Shown here: positions 55,373 through 64,000 of the stretch, piece after piece
Layout: the number at the start of each line of letters is the position of its first letter
Position numbering within the stretch: the first letter of the stretch is position 1
DNA from: Streptomyces sp. NBC_00490
Lineage (GTDB): Bacteria; Actinomycetota; Actinomycetes; Streptomycetales; Streptomycetaceae
NCBI RefSeq assembly: GCF_036013645.1
Contig: NZ_CP107869.1
Coordinates: 1,736,001-1,800,000 of the forward strand
Length of the DNA stretch: 64,000 nucleotides
Direction of reading: 5' to 3'
Notes under the pieces: generated by a model
Told to the model about the DNA's origin: nothing
Seen by the model: the letters and a program-made list of their open reading frames with translations, nothing else
Databases searched by the model: none
Made by a program: the position numbers and the translations under genes

Positions 55373-55386
55373 TGAGAGCGCTCTCA
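55373..55386. promoter_or_regulatory. CebR-like 14-bp palindrome
   Basis: TGAGAGCGCTCTCA is a perfect palindrome that differs at two positions from TGGGAGCGCTCCCA, the cellulose-utilisation operator of CebR (LacI family). It lies upstream of the secreted protease, in the 251-base gap before the PKS. Regulator unknown. Confidence 0.7.
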
Positions 55387-55564
55387 AAAGTGTGGCGCGG
55401 GAGAGCCTAGCGGCCGATCACGAACAGGTCCATACCAGCGAACGGTCCGCTTCCGACTAGCTCTCTCCCGGTCAACTGGCCGGGTTTCGGCCATGGTTGT
55501 GGTGCACCGACGTACGCTGCTTCAAGATCCGCCGCGGTGCGGATTCCCCCTGACAGGAGGCCCG

Positions 55565-58500
55565 ATGGGTTTGGCGGAAGCGGTCGTGGTCCGGCCGGTG
55601 GCGGAGCTGCTCGCGGAGAACGCCGTGCGGTACGGCGAGAAGCTCGCGTTCGCCGACGACCGGCGCGGTGTCAGCTGGGCCGAACTGGACCGTCGGACCG
55701 CCCGGTTGGCGGCCGGACTCGGGGTCGAGCGCGGTACCCGGGTGGCGTTCTGCCTGGACAACAGCGTGGAGCTGGTCGAAGGGCTGCTGGCCACCGTCCG
55801 TGCCGCGGCGGTCGGTGTACCGCTGCCTCCGCGCGCCACCCATGCCGAACTCGCGTACCTGCTGGCCGACTGTGCTCCGGCCGTGGTCGTCACCGATCAG
55901 CGGCGTCTGCCGCGCATCGCCGGAATGGTCGCCGGACGGTCGGTGCGTCTGGTGGTGACCGGCGAGGGCGAGGTGCCGGACGACGCCTCGCACATCGACG
56001 AACTCATCGCCGAGGGCGAGCACTTGGTCGGAGGTGGCTTCAAGGCCGGGGGTGGTCTCGGGGGCGAGGGCAGTCTCGGAGTGGCCGGGGGCAGCCTTGC
56101 GGCGGGGGGCTCGGCCGCTCCCCGTGACGATCTCGGGCTGGATGAACCGGCCTGGCTGCTCTACACCTCCGGCACTTCCGGAACGCCGACGGCGGCCGTG
56201 TCCAGTCAACGGTCCGCGCTCTGGTCCTCGTTCGCCTGCTATCTGCCACGGCTGGGGCTCACGGACACCGACCGCGTGCTCTGGCCGCTGCCCCTGGCCC
56301 ACACCTACGCCCACTCCCTCTGCGTACTGGGCACGACCGTGGCCGGGGCGAGCGCGCGGATCACCTCGGCGCCGGACCCGGCCCGACTGGTCCGGCTGAT
56401 CGGCGAGTTCGAGCCGACCGTGCTGGGCGGCGTGCCGCTCACCTTCCGGCAGCTGCTCGACAGCGGCCTGGGCACGGTGCCCTCGCTGCGGGTGTGCGTC
56501 ACCGCGGGCGCACCGAGCGACGCGGATCTGCGGGAGGAGGCCGAGCGGCGGTTCGGCGCACCGCTCCTGGACGGCTACGGCTCCACCGAGACCTGCGGCA
56601 AGATCGCCATGGAGGCGGTGAACGGGCCGCGGGCGCGGGGCGGCAGCGGTACTCCGCTGCCCGGCATGGAGGTCCGCCTGGTCGACCCCGACAGCGGACT
56701 GGACGTGGGCGGCGCCGAGGACTCGGACGGCGGGGAGCACCCGGTCGGCGAGGACTCGGTCGGCCGCGAGGGCGAGATCTGGGTACGTGGCCCCGGTGTC
56801 ATGCTCGGCTACCACCATCGGCCCGAGGCGACCGCCGATGCCGTGCGCGACGGCTGGTACCGGACGGGCGACCTGGGCCGGCTCGGAGCGGACGGCGTCC
56901 TGACCGTCACCGGCCGGCTGGGCGACCGGATCGTGCGCGGCGGCGAGAACGTCGACCCGGCCGAGGTCGAGCGGGTGCTGCGCTCGCTGCCCGGGGTGCG
57001 CGACGCCGCCGTGGTGGCACGCGAGCATCCGCTGCTCGGCGAGGTCCCGGTGGCGTTCGTGGTACCGGCGGAGCAGTCGCTCGACCCGGCCGGTCTGCTG
57101 CGGGGCTGCGCCGAGGTGCTGTCCGCGCACAAGGTGCCCGAGGAGGTCCTGTTCACGCCGGCCGTCCCGCGCACGGCGGCGGGCAAGCCCCGGCGGGCGG
57201 TGCTGCGCGAGACGCTCGCCGAGCGTCCGCCGGCGCCGGAACTGGCCCGGCTGGCCGGTCTCACGGCCGGTGAACGACGTACCGCGCTCACGGAGTTGGT
57301 GTGTGCTCAGGCCGAGGCGATCCGGGGCGCGGCGGCCGATCCCGGCACCGCGTTCGCCGATCTCGGCCTGACCTCGCTGGACGCCATGACCTTGTGGCAC
57401 CGGCTCAGTCTGCGCACCGGGCTGCGGCTGCCGGCGACGCTGGTCTGGGACCATCCGAACCCGGCCGCGGTCGCCGCCTACCTGGACAGCCGGATAAGCG
57501 GTGACACCCCCGCTCCCGCGTCCTCGCCCGCTGCCGCGACGACCGCGGCGCGCCGTGGCCCGGAGGCCGAACCGGTGGCGATCGTGGCCGTCGGCTGCCG
57601 TTACCCGGGCGGCGTGAGCTCGCCCGAGGACCTGTGGCGGCTGGTCTCCGAGGGCGTGGACGCCACCGGCGACTTCCCCACCGACCGCGGCTGGGACATC
57701 GACGCCCTCGTCCATCCCGACCCCGACCGGCTCGGCACGACCTACACCCGGCGCGGCGGCTTCCTGGACGATGTGGCCGACTTCGACCCGCTGTTCTTCG
57801 GCATCTCCCCGCGCGAGGCACTGGCCACCGACCCCCAGCACCGGCTGCTCCTCGAGGTGGCCTGGGAGACGCTGGAACGCGCCGGCATCCCCGCGCCGTC
57901 GCTGCGCGGCTCCCGTACCGGGGTGTACGTCGGTCTGATGCACGCCGGTTACGGCACCGGCCTTTCACCGCACGAGCTGGAGTCGCACATCGGCATCGGT
58001 TCGTCGGGCAGTGTGGCGTCGGGCCGGATCTCGTACGTCCTGGGCCTGCGCGGCCCGACGATGACCGTCGACACGGCGTGTTCGTCGTCGCTGGTCGCGA
58101 TGGACCTGGCGGCGAGGGCGCTGCGGGCGGGCGAGTGCACGCTCGCGCTGGCCGGTGGGGTGACGGTGCTGTCGAGCCCGCAGCCGTTCATCGCGTTCAG
58201 CCGGCAGCGCGGGCTGTCGGCGGACGGGCGGTGCCGGTCGTTCGCGGCGGACGCGGAAGGCACCGCGTGGGCCGAGGGCGTGGGCCTGGTGCTGTTGGAG
58301 AAGCTGTCGGACGCCCGGCGCAACGGCCATCCGGTGCTGGCCGTGCTGCGCGGGTCCGCGGTGAACTCCGACGGCGCGTCCAACGGGCTGACGGCCCCCA
58401 ACGGCGAGGCGCAGCGCGAGCTGATCCGGCTGACGCTGGCCGACGCGGGCCTCGGCCCGGCCGACGTGGACGTGGTCGAGGGACACGGCACGGGCACCGC

Positions 58501-61500
58501 GCTCGGCGACCCGATCGAGGCGGGTGCCGTGCTGGCCACCTACGGGCAGGACCGTGACCGGGCCGACCCGGTGTGGCTGGGCTCGGTCAAGTCGAACCTC
58601 GGGCACTCGCAGGCCGCGGCCGGGGTGGCAGGCGTGATCAAGATGATCGAGGCGATGCACCACGGCGAACTGCCCCGCTCGCTGTACTCGGAGCGGCCGT
58701 CGCCGCACGTGGACTGGTCCGCGGGGGCCGTGCGGCTGCTCGACCGGGCGCGGCCGTGGCCGCGGCGCGACCGGCCGCGCCGGGCGGCGGTCTCCTCGTT
58801 CGGTATCGGGGGCACCAACGCGCATGTGATCATCGAGCAGCCGCCGGAGACGGACGGCACGGCCGGGGCCACGCGCCGACTGCCCGTGACCTCCTGGCTG
58901 GTGAGCGGCGGCGACGCTGCCGGTCTCCGGGCCCACGCCGAAAAGCTCGCGGCGACACTGGCGGACGCGGACGCCACCTCGGACGCGACCGGCGAAGCCG
59001 CGCTGGACATCGCGTACTCATTGGCGACCACCAGGGCTCCCCTGCCTCACCGCGCGGCCGTCCTGGGCTCCGACGCCTCCGAACTGCTCTCCGGTCTACG
59101 GCGGTTGGCGGCCGGCGAGGACGGTCCGGCGCTGCTCAGGAACACCGTGCGCGGGACGCCCAAGCTGGCGCTGCTCTGCGCCGGCCAGGGCACACAGCGG
59201 GCCGGGATGGGCCGTGAACTGGCGGCGACCTTCCCGGTGTTCGACGCGGCGTTCTCCGAAGTGTGCGCGTGGTTCGCCCCGTTGCTGGACCGGCCGCTGC
59301 GGGAAGTGATCGACGATCCCGACAGCGACCTGCTGGACCGCACGGACTACGCCCAACCCGCGCTGTTCGCCTTCGAGGTGGCCGTGCACACCCTGCTCGC
59401 CGACTGGGGCGTACGGCCGGACTACCTGGTCGGCCACTCGGTCGGCGAGCTGGCGGCCGCGTACCTCGCCGGGGTGTTCTCGCTCGGCGACGCGGTCCGG
59501 CTGGTCGCCGCGCGCGGGCGGCTGATGGCCGCGCTGCCCGCCGGGGGCGCGATGATCGCGGTGCGGGCACCGGAGGCCGAGGTGGCACGCCGGCTCGGCG
59601 AGGCGCGCGGTCGCGTCGCGATCGCCGCGGTCAACGGGCCCGCGTCCGTGGTGGTGTCCGGGGACGAGGACGCGGTGACCGCCCTGGCCGACTCGCTCGG
59701 CGGCCGGAGCACCCGGCTGCGGGTGAGTCACGCCTTCCACTCGCCGCTGCTCGACCCGATGCTGGCCGAGTTCCGGGCGGTCGCCGAGACCGTCACCTAC
59801 CACCGGCCGTCGGTACCGGTGGTGTCCACGGTGACCGGCCGCCCCGAGCCCGAGGCGCTGGCCGGCGCCGACTACTGGGTACGGCAGGTGCGCGAGACCG
59901 TCCGGTTCGCCGACGCGGTGAACTGGCTGGCGGAGGCGGGCGTGACGGCGTTCGTCGAGGCGGGTCCGGCCGCCGCGCTCAGTGTCGCGGCCGAGGACTG
60001 TGTCGCCCCGGACACGGGCGCGGTGTTCACGCCGTGCGTCGACGCCCGGGGCGCGCTCGCGGGGCTGGCCGCACTCCATGTGCAGGGCGTTGCGGTCGAC
60101 TGGCGGTCGGTGTACGCGGACAGCGGTGCCCGCCGCCGCCCGCTGCCCACCTACCCGTTCCAGCGGCAGCGCTACTGGCTGGACGCGGTACGGCACGCCG
60201 CCCCGGCCGGGCATCCGCTGCTGGGCGAGCCGCAGCCGGACGCCGACGGACCGGGCGTGCGGCACACGGGGGTGCTGTCCGTGGTACGCCAGCCCTGGCT
60301 CGCCGACCATGTGATCGGCGGCCGGGTCCTGGTTCCGGCGACGGTGTTCGCCGAGCTGGTCTGCCACGCGGCCGGGACACCGGGTCCGGTCCGGCTGACC
60401 GAGCTGGCCTTCCGGACGCCGCTGGTCCTGCCGGAGTCGGAGCCGGTGCGCCTTCAGGTCGTCACCGACGGCCCGGACGAGGCGGGGAACCGGCCGGTCA
60501 CGGTCTGGGCCCGGGCGGGCGACACGTGGACGCGGCACGCCACCGCGACCGTCGCCCCGGCCGCCTCGGCGCCCGTCGTTGCGCGCGCGGCCTGGCCTCC
60601 CGCTGGTGCCGAGCGGCTGCCGGTCGACTACGACCGGCTCGCCGCGCACGGCCACCACTACGGTCCGGCCTTCCGGGCGGTGACGGCGCTGTGGCGCCGG
60701 GGGACGTCCCTGTTCGCCGAACTGGCCCTGCCGCCCCGGGAAGCGGCGACGGCCGGCTCGTACACCCTGCATCCCGCGCTCCTCGACGCGGCGCTGCATG
60801 CCGCGCTCCTCGCGGAGGGCGGCTCGGGCGAGGCACGGGTCCCCCTCACCTGCGCGGGACTGACGGTGCACGCCACCGGCGCCACCTCCGCCCGGGCCCA
60901 GCTGGAGCGACTCGGCCCGGACGAGTTCCGGGTCGCCCTCACCGACCACGCCGGACAGCCGATCGCCACGGTCGAGTCCCTGGTCACGCGAGTCCTGCCC
61001 GCCCAACGTTCTGCTGTCGAGGCCGAGTTGTACCGCACGGCCTGGCGGCCCGTCCCGGCGGCCGGCGATGGCGACACGCGGCACGAACTGCTCGACCTGA
61101 CGGGACCGGACCTGGAGACCGCCCTCCCCGACCGTGCGCTGACGCTGCTCACCGCCACGCTCGCGGGCGTACGGGACTGGATCGCCGACGCGCGGCCGGG
61201 GCGGCTCCTGGTGCTCACCCACAACGCCACCGGCGACGATCCCGACCCGGCGGAGGCCGCGGTCGCCGGACTCGTCCGCAGCGCCCAGTCCGAGCACCCC
61301 GGCCGGATCGTGCTGGTCGACCGCCGCGGTGGCCCCGCCTCCCCGGCGGACCTGGACGCGGCGCTGCGCACCGGTGAACCCCAGGTCGCCCTGGAGGGCG
61401 GCGCCGTTCTCGCACCCCGGCTGGCCCCGGTACGGGCCCAGGCGGCGGCGCCCGTCCTCGATCCCGAGGGGACGGTACTCATCACCGGCGGCACGAGTGC

Positions 61501-63391
61501 GCTCGGCGCGAGCCTCGCCCGGTATCTGGTGGCCGAACACGGGGTCCGCCACCTGCTGTTGGTGAACCGCAGCGGTCGTACGCCCGCATGGGCAGCCGAA
61601 CTCGGCGCGACCGTGCGCACGGCGGCCTGCGAGGTGAGCGACCGCGCCGCCGTGGACGCCCTGGTCGCGTCCTGTCGGCCGGCACTGACGGCGGTGTTCC
61701 ATCTCGCCGGAGTCGTGGACGACGGCGTCGTGGACGGCCTCACCACGCAGCGGTTGGCGGCCGTGCTCGCGCCGAAGGCGGTCGGCGCGTGGCATCTGCA
61801 CGAGGCCACCAAGGAGCTCGGGCTGTCCGCGTTCGTGCTCTACTCCTCGGCCGCGGGCGTGCTGGGCCGCCCCGGACAGGCCAACTACGCGGCGGCCAAC
61901 GGCTTTCTCGACGCGCTCGCCCGGCATCGCGTCGCCCGGGGCCTGCCCGCGCAGGCCCTCGCCTGGGGCCCGTGGATCACGGCCGGGGACGACGGCATGG
62001 CGGCCCAGGTCCCGGCTCGCCGGCTCGGCGACGGCGGTGTCCTGTCGGTCGACGAGGAGGAGGGCATCGAGTTGCTCGACCGGGCGCTGCGGACCCCTGA
62101 GCCGGTGCTGGTGCCGATCCCGCTGAACCTGGGGGCCCTCGGCGGTCCGGCCACTCCGCCGGTCCTCACGGACCTGGTGCCGAAGCGTCCGGCCGCCGCT
62201 CCGATCGCCGCCCCGCAGGCACCCGGCGCCTGGCGGGAGCGGCTCGCCTCCGTTCCGGCGCACGAGCGGGAGGAGGTGCTGGTCGAGCTGATCCGCGCCG
62301 AACTCGCCCTGCTGCTGGGCTTCGAGGACCCGGCCGCGCTCCCCACCGATCGCGCCTTCGGGGAACTCGGCTTCGACTCGCTGATGGCGGTGCAGTTCCG
62401 CAACCGGCTCAGCGCGTTCACGCGCGTGCGACTGGCGTCCACGATCGTGTTCGACCATCCGACCCTGCACTCGCTGGCCGCGCACCTCCACGACGCCCTG
62501 CGCGCAGCCCTTCCGGACGCCGAGGCCGACACCGGGGGCGGTACCGGAGGCGGCAACGGCGGGGACGAGCCGTCCTCCTACCGCTTCGGCCCCCTGTACC
62601 ACCAGGTCCTGCGCGAGCGCGGCCCGCTGGAGGCGATGGGGCTGCGCTACCTGGCGTCCCACGCCCTCCCGTCCTTCACCGCCGCCGAGCGCGGCCGGTA
62701 CGCGGTCGACCCGGTCCGGCTGGCGCGGGGTGCGGGCACCACGCTGGCGTACATCCCGGACTACCTCACGCCGTACCATCGCGTCCCCGCCGGGCTGGCC
62801 AAGCAGTTCGACGGCGAGCGCGACGTGTTCCTGCTGGAGCACCCCGGTCTCGGGGCCCGCAAGGCCGTGCCGGACAGTGCGGCCGCCGTCGTGCGGACAC
62901 ATGTCGACGCGGTGGGCGCTCTGTCGTCCCAGGGGCCGGTCGTCCTCGTGGGCTACTGCGCCGGGGGCGCGATCGCGCACGCCGTGGCGCGTGAGCTCGC
63001 ACGGTCGGGGCGGCCGCCGGCCGGGCTGATCCTGCTCGACGCCCACGCGGGCGTGCTGCGCCGGGACGACGAACGGGCGCTGGCCCTGATGACCGCGGGC
63101 GCGAAGCTGCCTGACGATGTCGTCGCCGAGTTCGAGGACTCGCTGCTGATCGCCGGCGGCGGCTACGCGCGCGTGCTGGAGAACTGGGACCTCGAACCGT
63201 CCCCGGTCCCGGCTCTCCTGGTGCGGGGCCGGCCGACGGCGCAGATGCGCCGCATCGACCCCGACGGGGAGTGGCTGCCGCGCTGGCCCCTGCCGCACGA
63301 CACCGCGGACGTGCCCGGCGACCACTACACCCTCGTCCACCACGACGCCGACACCACGGCCGCCGCGATGCGCGCCTGGCTGCCGGCATGA
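55565..63391 (+). CDS. Type I PKS: AL-ACP-KS-AT-DH-KR-ACP-TE
   Basis: A 2608-residue synthase. An acyl/aryl-AMP ligase (about 10-570; YTSGTSGTP near 198) loads a carboxylic-acid starter on ACP1 (Ser in GLTSLDA, about 600). KS (about 668-1090) has Cys in TACSSS and His in EGHGTGT and SNLGHSQ. AT has GHSVGE and HAFH, the malonyl type. DH has HVIGGRVLVP and the HPALLDAALHA acid. KR has GGTSALGASLA, the VDD motif and NYAAANG. ACP2 has GFDSLMA. The TE nucleophile elbow reads GYCAGG, with Cys for Ser. One extension would give an alpha,beta-unsaturated acid. AGGAGG precedes the chosen ATG. Confidence 0.92.
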   Translation: MGLAEAVVVRPVAELLAENAVRYGEKLAFADDRRGVSWAELDRRTARLAAGLGVERGTRVAFCLDNSVELVEGLLATVRAAAVGVPLPPRATHAELAYLLADCAPAVVVTDQRRLPRIAGMVAGRSVRLVVTGEGEVPDDASHIDELIAEGEHLVGGGFKAGGGLGGEGSLGVAGGSLAAGGSAAPRDDLGLDEPAWLLYTSGTSGTPTAAVSSQRSALWSSFACYLPRLGLTDTDRVLWPLPLAHTYAHSLCVLGTTVAGASARITSAPDPARLVRLIGEFEPTVLGGVPLTFRQLLDSGLGTVPSLRVCVTAGAPSDADLREEAERRFGAPLLDGYGSTETCGKIAMEAVNGPRARGGSGTPLPGMEVRLVDPDSGLDVGGAEDSDGGEHPVGEDSVGREGEIWVRGPGVMLGYHHRPEATADAVRDGWYRTGDLGRLGADGVLTVTGRLGDRIVRGGENVDPAEVERVLRSLPGVRDAAVVAREHPLLGEVPVAFVVPAEQSLDPAGLLRGCAEVLSAHKVPEEVLFTPAVPRTAAGKPRRAVLRETLAERPPAPELARLAGLTAGERRTALTELVCAQAEAIRGAAADPGTAFADLGLTSLDAMTLWHRLSLRTGLRLPATLVWDHPNPAAVAAYLDSRISGDTPAPASSPAAATTAARRGPEAEPVAIVAVGCRYPGGVSSPEDLWRLVSEGVDATGDFPTDRGWDIDALVHPDPDRLGTTYTRRGGFLDDVADFDPLFFGISPREALATDPQHRLLLEVAWETLERAGIPAPSLRGSRTGVYVGLMHAGYGTGLSPHELESHIGIGSSGSVASGRISYVLGLRGPTMTVDTACSSSLVAMDLAARALRAGECTLALAGGVTVLSSPQPFIAFSRQRGLSADGRCRSFAADAEGTAWAEGVGLVLLEKLSDARRNGHPVLAVLRGSAVNSDGASNGLTAPNGEAQRELIRLTLADAGLGPADVDVVEGHGTGTALGDPIEAGAVLATYGQDRDRADPVWLGSVKSNLGHSQAAAGVAGVIKMIEAMHHGELPRSLYSERPSPHVDWSAGAVRLLDRARPWPRRDRPRRAAVSSFGIGGTNAHVIIEQPPETDGTAGATRRLPVTSWLVSGGDAAGLRAHAEKLAATLADADATSDATGEAALDIAYSLATTRAPLPHRAAVLGSDASELLSGLRRLAAGEDGPALLRNTVRGTPKLALLCAGQGTQRAGMGRELAATFPVFDAAFSEVCAWFAPLLDRPLREVIDDPDSDLLDRTDYAQPALFAFEVAVHTLLADWGVRPDYLVGHSVGELAAAYLAGVFSLGDAVRLVAARGRLMAALPAGGAMIAVRAPEAEVARRLGEARGRVAIAAVNGPASVVVSGDEDAVTALADSLGGRSTRLRVSHAFHSPLLDPMLAEFRAVAETVTYHRPSVPVVSTVTGRPEPEALAGADYWVRQVRETVRFADAVNWLAEAGVTAFVEAGPAAALSVAAEDCVAPDTGAVFTPCVDARGALAGLAALHVQGVAVDWRSVYADSGARRRPLPTYPFQRQRYWLDAVRHAAPAGHPLLGEPQPDADGPGVRHTGVLSVVRQPWLADHVIGGRVLVPATVFAELVCHAAGTPGPVRLTELAFRTPLVLPESEPVRLQVVTDGPDEAGNRPVTVWARAGDTWTRHATATVAPAASAPVVARAAWPPAGAERLPVDYDRLAAHGHHYGPAFRAVTALWRRGTSLFAELALPPREAATAGSYTLHPALLDAALHAALLAEGGSGEARVPLTCAGLTVHATGATSARAQLERLGPDEFRVALTDHAGQPIATVESLVTRVLPAQRSAVEAELYRTAWRPVPAAGDGDTRHELLDLTGPDLETALPDRALTLLTATLAGVRDWIADARPGRLLVLTHNATGDDPDPAEAAVAGLVRSAQSEHPGRIVLVDRRGGPASPADLDAALRTGEPQVALEGGAVLAPRLAPVRAQAAAPVLDPEGTVLITGGTSALGASLARYLVAEHGVRHLLLVNRSGRTPAWAAELGATVRTAACEVSDRAAVDALVASCRPALTAVFHLAGVVDDGVVDGLTTQRLAAVLAPKAVGAWHLHEATKELGLSAFVLYSSAAGVLGRPGQANYAAANGFLDALARHRVARGLPAQALAWGPWITAGDDGMAAQVPARRLGDGGVLSVDEEEGIELLDRALRTPEPVLVPIPLNLGALGGPATPPVLTDLVPKRPAAAPIAAPQAPGAWRERLASVPAHEREEVLVELIRAELALLLGFEDPAALPTDRAFGELGFDSLMAVQFRNRLSAFTRVRLASTIVFDHPTLHSLAAHLHDALRAALPDAEADTGGGTGGGNGGDEPSSYRFGPLYHQVLRERGPLEAMGLRYLASHALPSFTAAERGRYAVDPVRLARGAGTTLAYIPDYLTPYHRVPAGLAKQFDGERDVFLLEHPGLGARKAVPDSAAAVVRTHVDAVGALSSQGPVVLVGYCAGGAIAHAVARELARSGRPPAGLILLDAHAGVLRRDDERALALMTAGAKLPDDVVAEFEDSLLIAGGGYARVLENWDLEPSPVPALLVRGRPTAQMRRIDPDGEWLPRWPLPHDTADVPGDHYTLVHHDADTTAAAMRAWLPA

Positions 63392-63428
63392 TCCGCCGAC
63401 ACCGCACCGGGGAAACAGGAGTTGCCGT

Positions 63429-64000
63429 ATGACCCAGGAGTACGACCTGATCGTCGTCGGCGGCGGGCCCGCGGGGTCGACCGCCGCGACCGTCGTGGCC
63501 AAGCGCGGGCACCGGGTCCTGCTGCTGGAGCGGGAGACCTTCCCGCGCTACCAGATCGGCGAGTCGCTCCTGCCCGCCACGGTCCACGGCCTGTGCCGCA
63601 TCCTCGGTGTCGCCGACGAGGTGCAGCGGGCCGGCTTCACCCTCAAGCGCGGCGGCACGCTGCGCTGGGGCCGTGACCCCGAGCCGTGGCAGTTCTCCTT
63701 CGCGATGACGCCGCGCGTGCCCGAGCCCACCGCGACCGCCTTCCAGGTGGAGCGCTCACGGTTCGACGAGATCCTGCTGCGCGGTGCCCAGCGGGCGGGC
63801 GTCGAGGTCCGCGAGGGCAGCCCGGTGCGGCGGGTGGTCGCCGACGACGAGCGGGTGCGGGGCGTCGAGTACACCGACGTCGACGGCAACTCCCGTACGG
63901 CACACGCCCCTTACGTCATCGACGCGTCCGGGAACACCAGCCGGATCCACGGCGGGGTCGGCGGTGGGCGCGTGTACTCCGACTTCTTCCGCAACCTGGC
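63429..64000 (+). CDS. Flavin-dependent halogenase (partial, runs off the window)
   Basis: The first about 190 residues of an FADH2-dependent halogenase of the CmlS/CndH/PltA type. The FAD motif is VVGGGPAGSTAATVV; FPRYQIGESLLPAT and the SDFFRN segment are typical. The family WxWxIP motif would lie beyond the edge. It starts 37 bases after the PKS stop with AGGAG upstream, so it is probably co-transcribed and chlorinates either the starter or a carrier-bound intermediate. An ordinary FAD monooxygenase is the alternative; the GESLLPAT stretch favours a halogenase. Confidence 0.82.
   Translation, partial: MTQEYDLIVVGGGPAGSTAATVVAKRGHRVLLLERETFPRYQIGESLLPATVHGLCRILGVADEVQRAGFTLKRGGTLRWGRDPEPWQFSFAMTPRVPEPTATAFQVERSRFDEILLRGAQRAGVEVREGSPVRRVVADDERVRGVEYTDVDGNSRTAHAPYVIDASGNTSRIHGGVGGGRVYSDFFRNL

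Noticed and set aside
59096..63502. A 1468-residue minus-strand open frame over the PKS
   Set aside because: It is the complement of a clearly functional PKS frame and has no conserved domain.

Overview
The window is a high-GC actinomycete chromosome segment, almost certainly Streptomyces. The evidence is the very GC-rich third codon positions, GTG/TTG starts, GGAGG-type ribosome sites, DtxR-type iron boxes (TTAGGTTAGGCTAACCTAA-like), a CsoR-type copper operator, a SpoIIE/HATPase sigma-control phosphatase, a CGNR zinc-finger regulator and two biosynthetic gene clusters. Both strands are full of long antisense shadow ORFs, which are left out.

Layout. (1) 60-2724: a DeoR-type repressor and a GH15 glucoamylase/trehalase-like enzyme. 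(2) 2786-33154: a complete mixed-ligand siderophore locus. It has an ornithine N-hydroxylase, a hydroxyornithine formyltransferase, a siderophore-binding lipoprotein, four NRPS proteins, an MbtH protein, a PanD aspartate decarboxylase, an alpha/beta hydrolase, an EntS-like exporter, a salicylate synthase, a salicylate-AMP ligase and two FecCD permeases. Five iron boxes lie in front of its transcription units. (3) 33156-36514: a divergent copper module, a secreted His-rich protein and a CopA-type ATPase around CsoR-type palindromes. (4) 36558-46304: ordinary chromosomal genes (DJ-1/PfpI protein, LysR regulator, M43 metalloprotease, SpoIIE phosphatase, lipoprotein, flavin monooxygenase, LuxR response regulator, acyltransferase). 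(5) 46308-49661: a broken protein kinase, then a cobalamin riboswitch in front of a BtuCDF-like ABC importer. (6) 49681-55313: GNAT, CGNR regulator, secreted GH5 glycosidase with a divergent LacI repressor and a perfect operator, a 48-bp minisatellite, and a secreted S1 protease. (7) 55565-end: a one-protein PKS (AL-ACP-KS-AT-DH-KR-ACP-TE) followed by a flavin-dependent halogenase cut by the window edge. This is the start of a second cluster.

How the siderophore genes work together (inference from domains and A-domain pockets). Salicylate is made from chorismate and activated by the stand-alone ligase. It is loaded on the N-terminal aryl carrier of the last NRPS gene (6338-9763) and cyclised onto Ser, Thr or Cys by that protein's Cy domain. 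The 9780-17492 synthetase adds Ser and then N5-formyl-N5-hydroxyornithine (pocket DINYWGGIGK), which is epimerised. The 21856-25056 synthetase adds beta-alanine (pocket IDTTVSLGDK), supplied by the neighbouring PanD. The 17489-21859 synthetase adds a last residue, plausibly hydroxyornithine. The biochemical order would therefore differ from the gene order. No thioesterase domain is present; the alpha/beta hydrolase or spontaneous cyclisation may release the product. The product would belong to the hydroxyphenyl-oxazoline/beta-Ala/hydroxamate group (madurastatin- or cahuitamycin-like), but the exact structure cannot be read from sequence.
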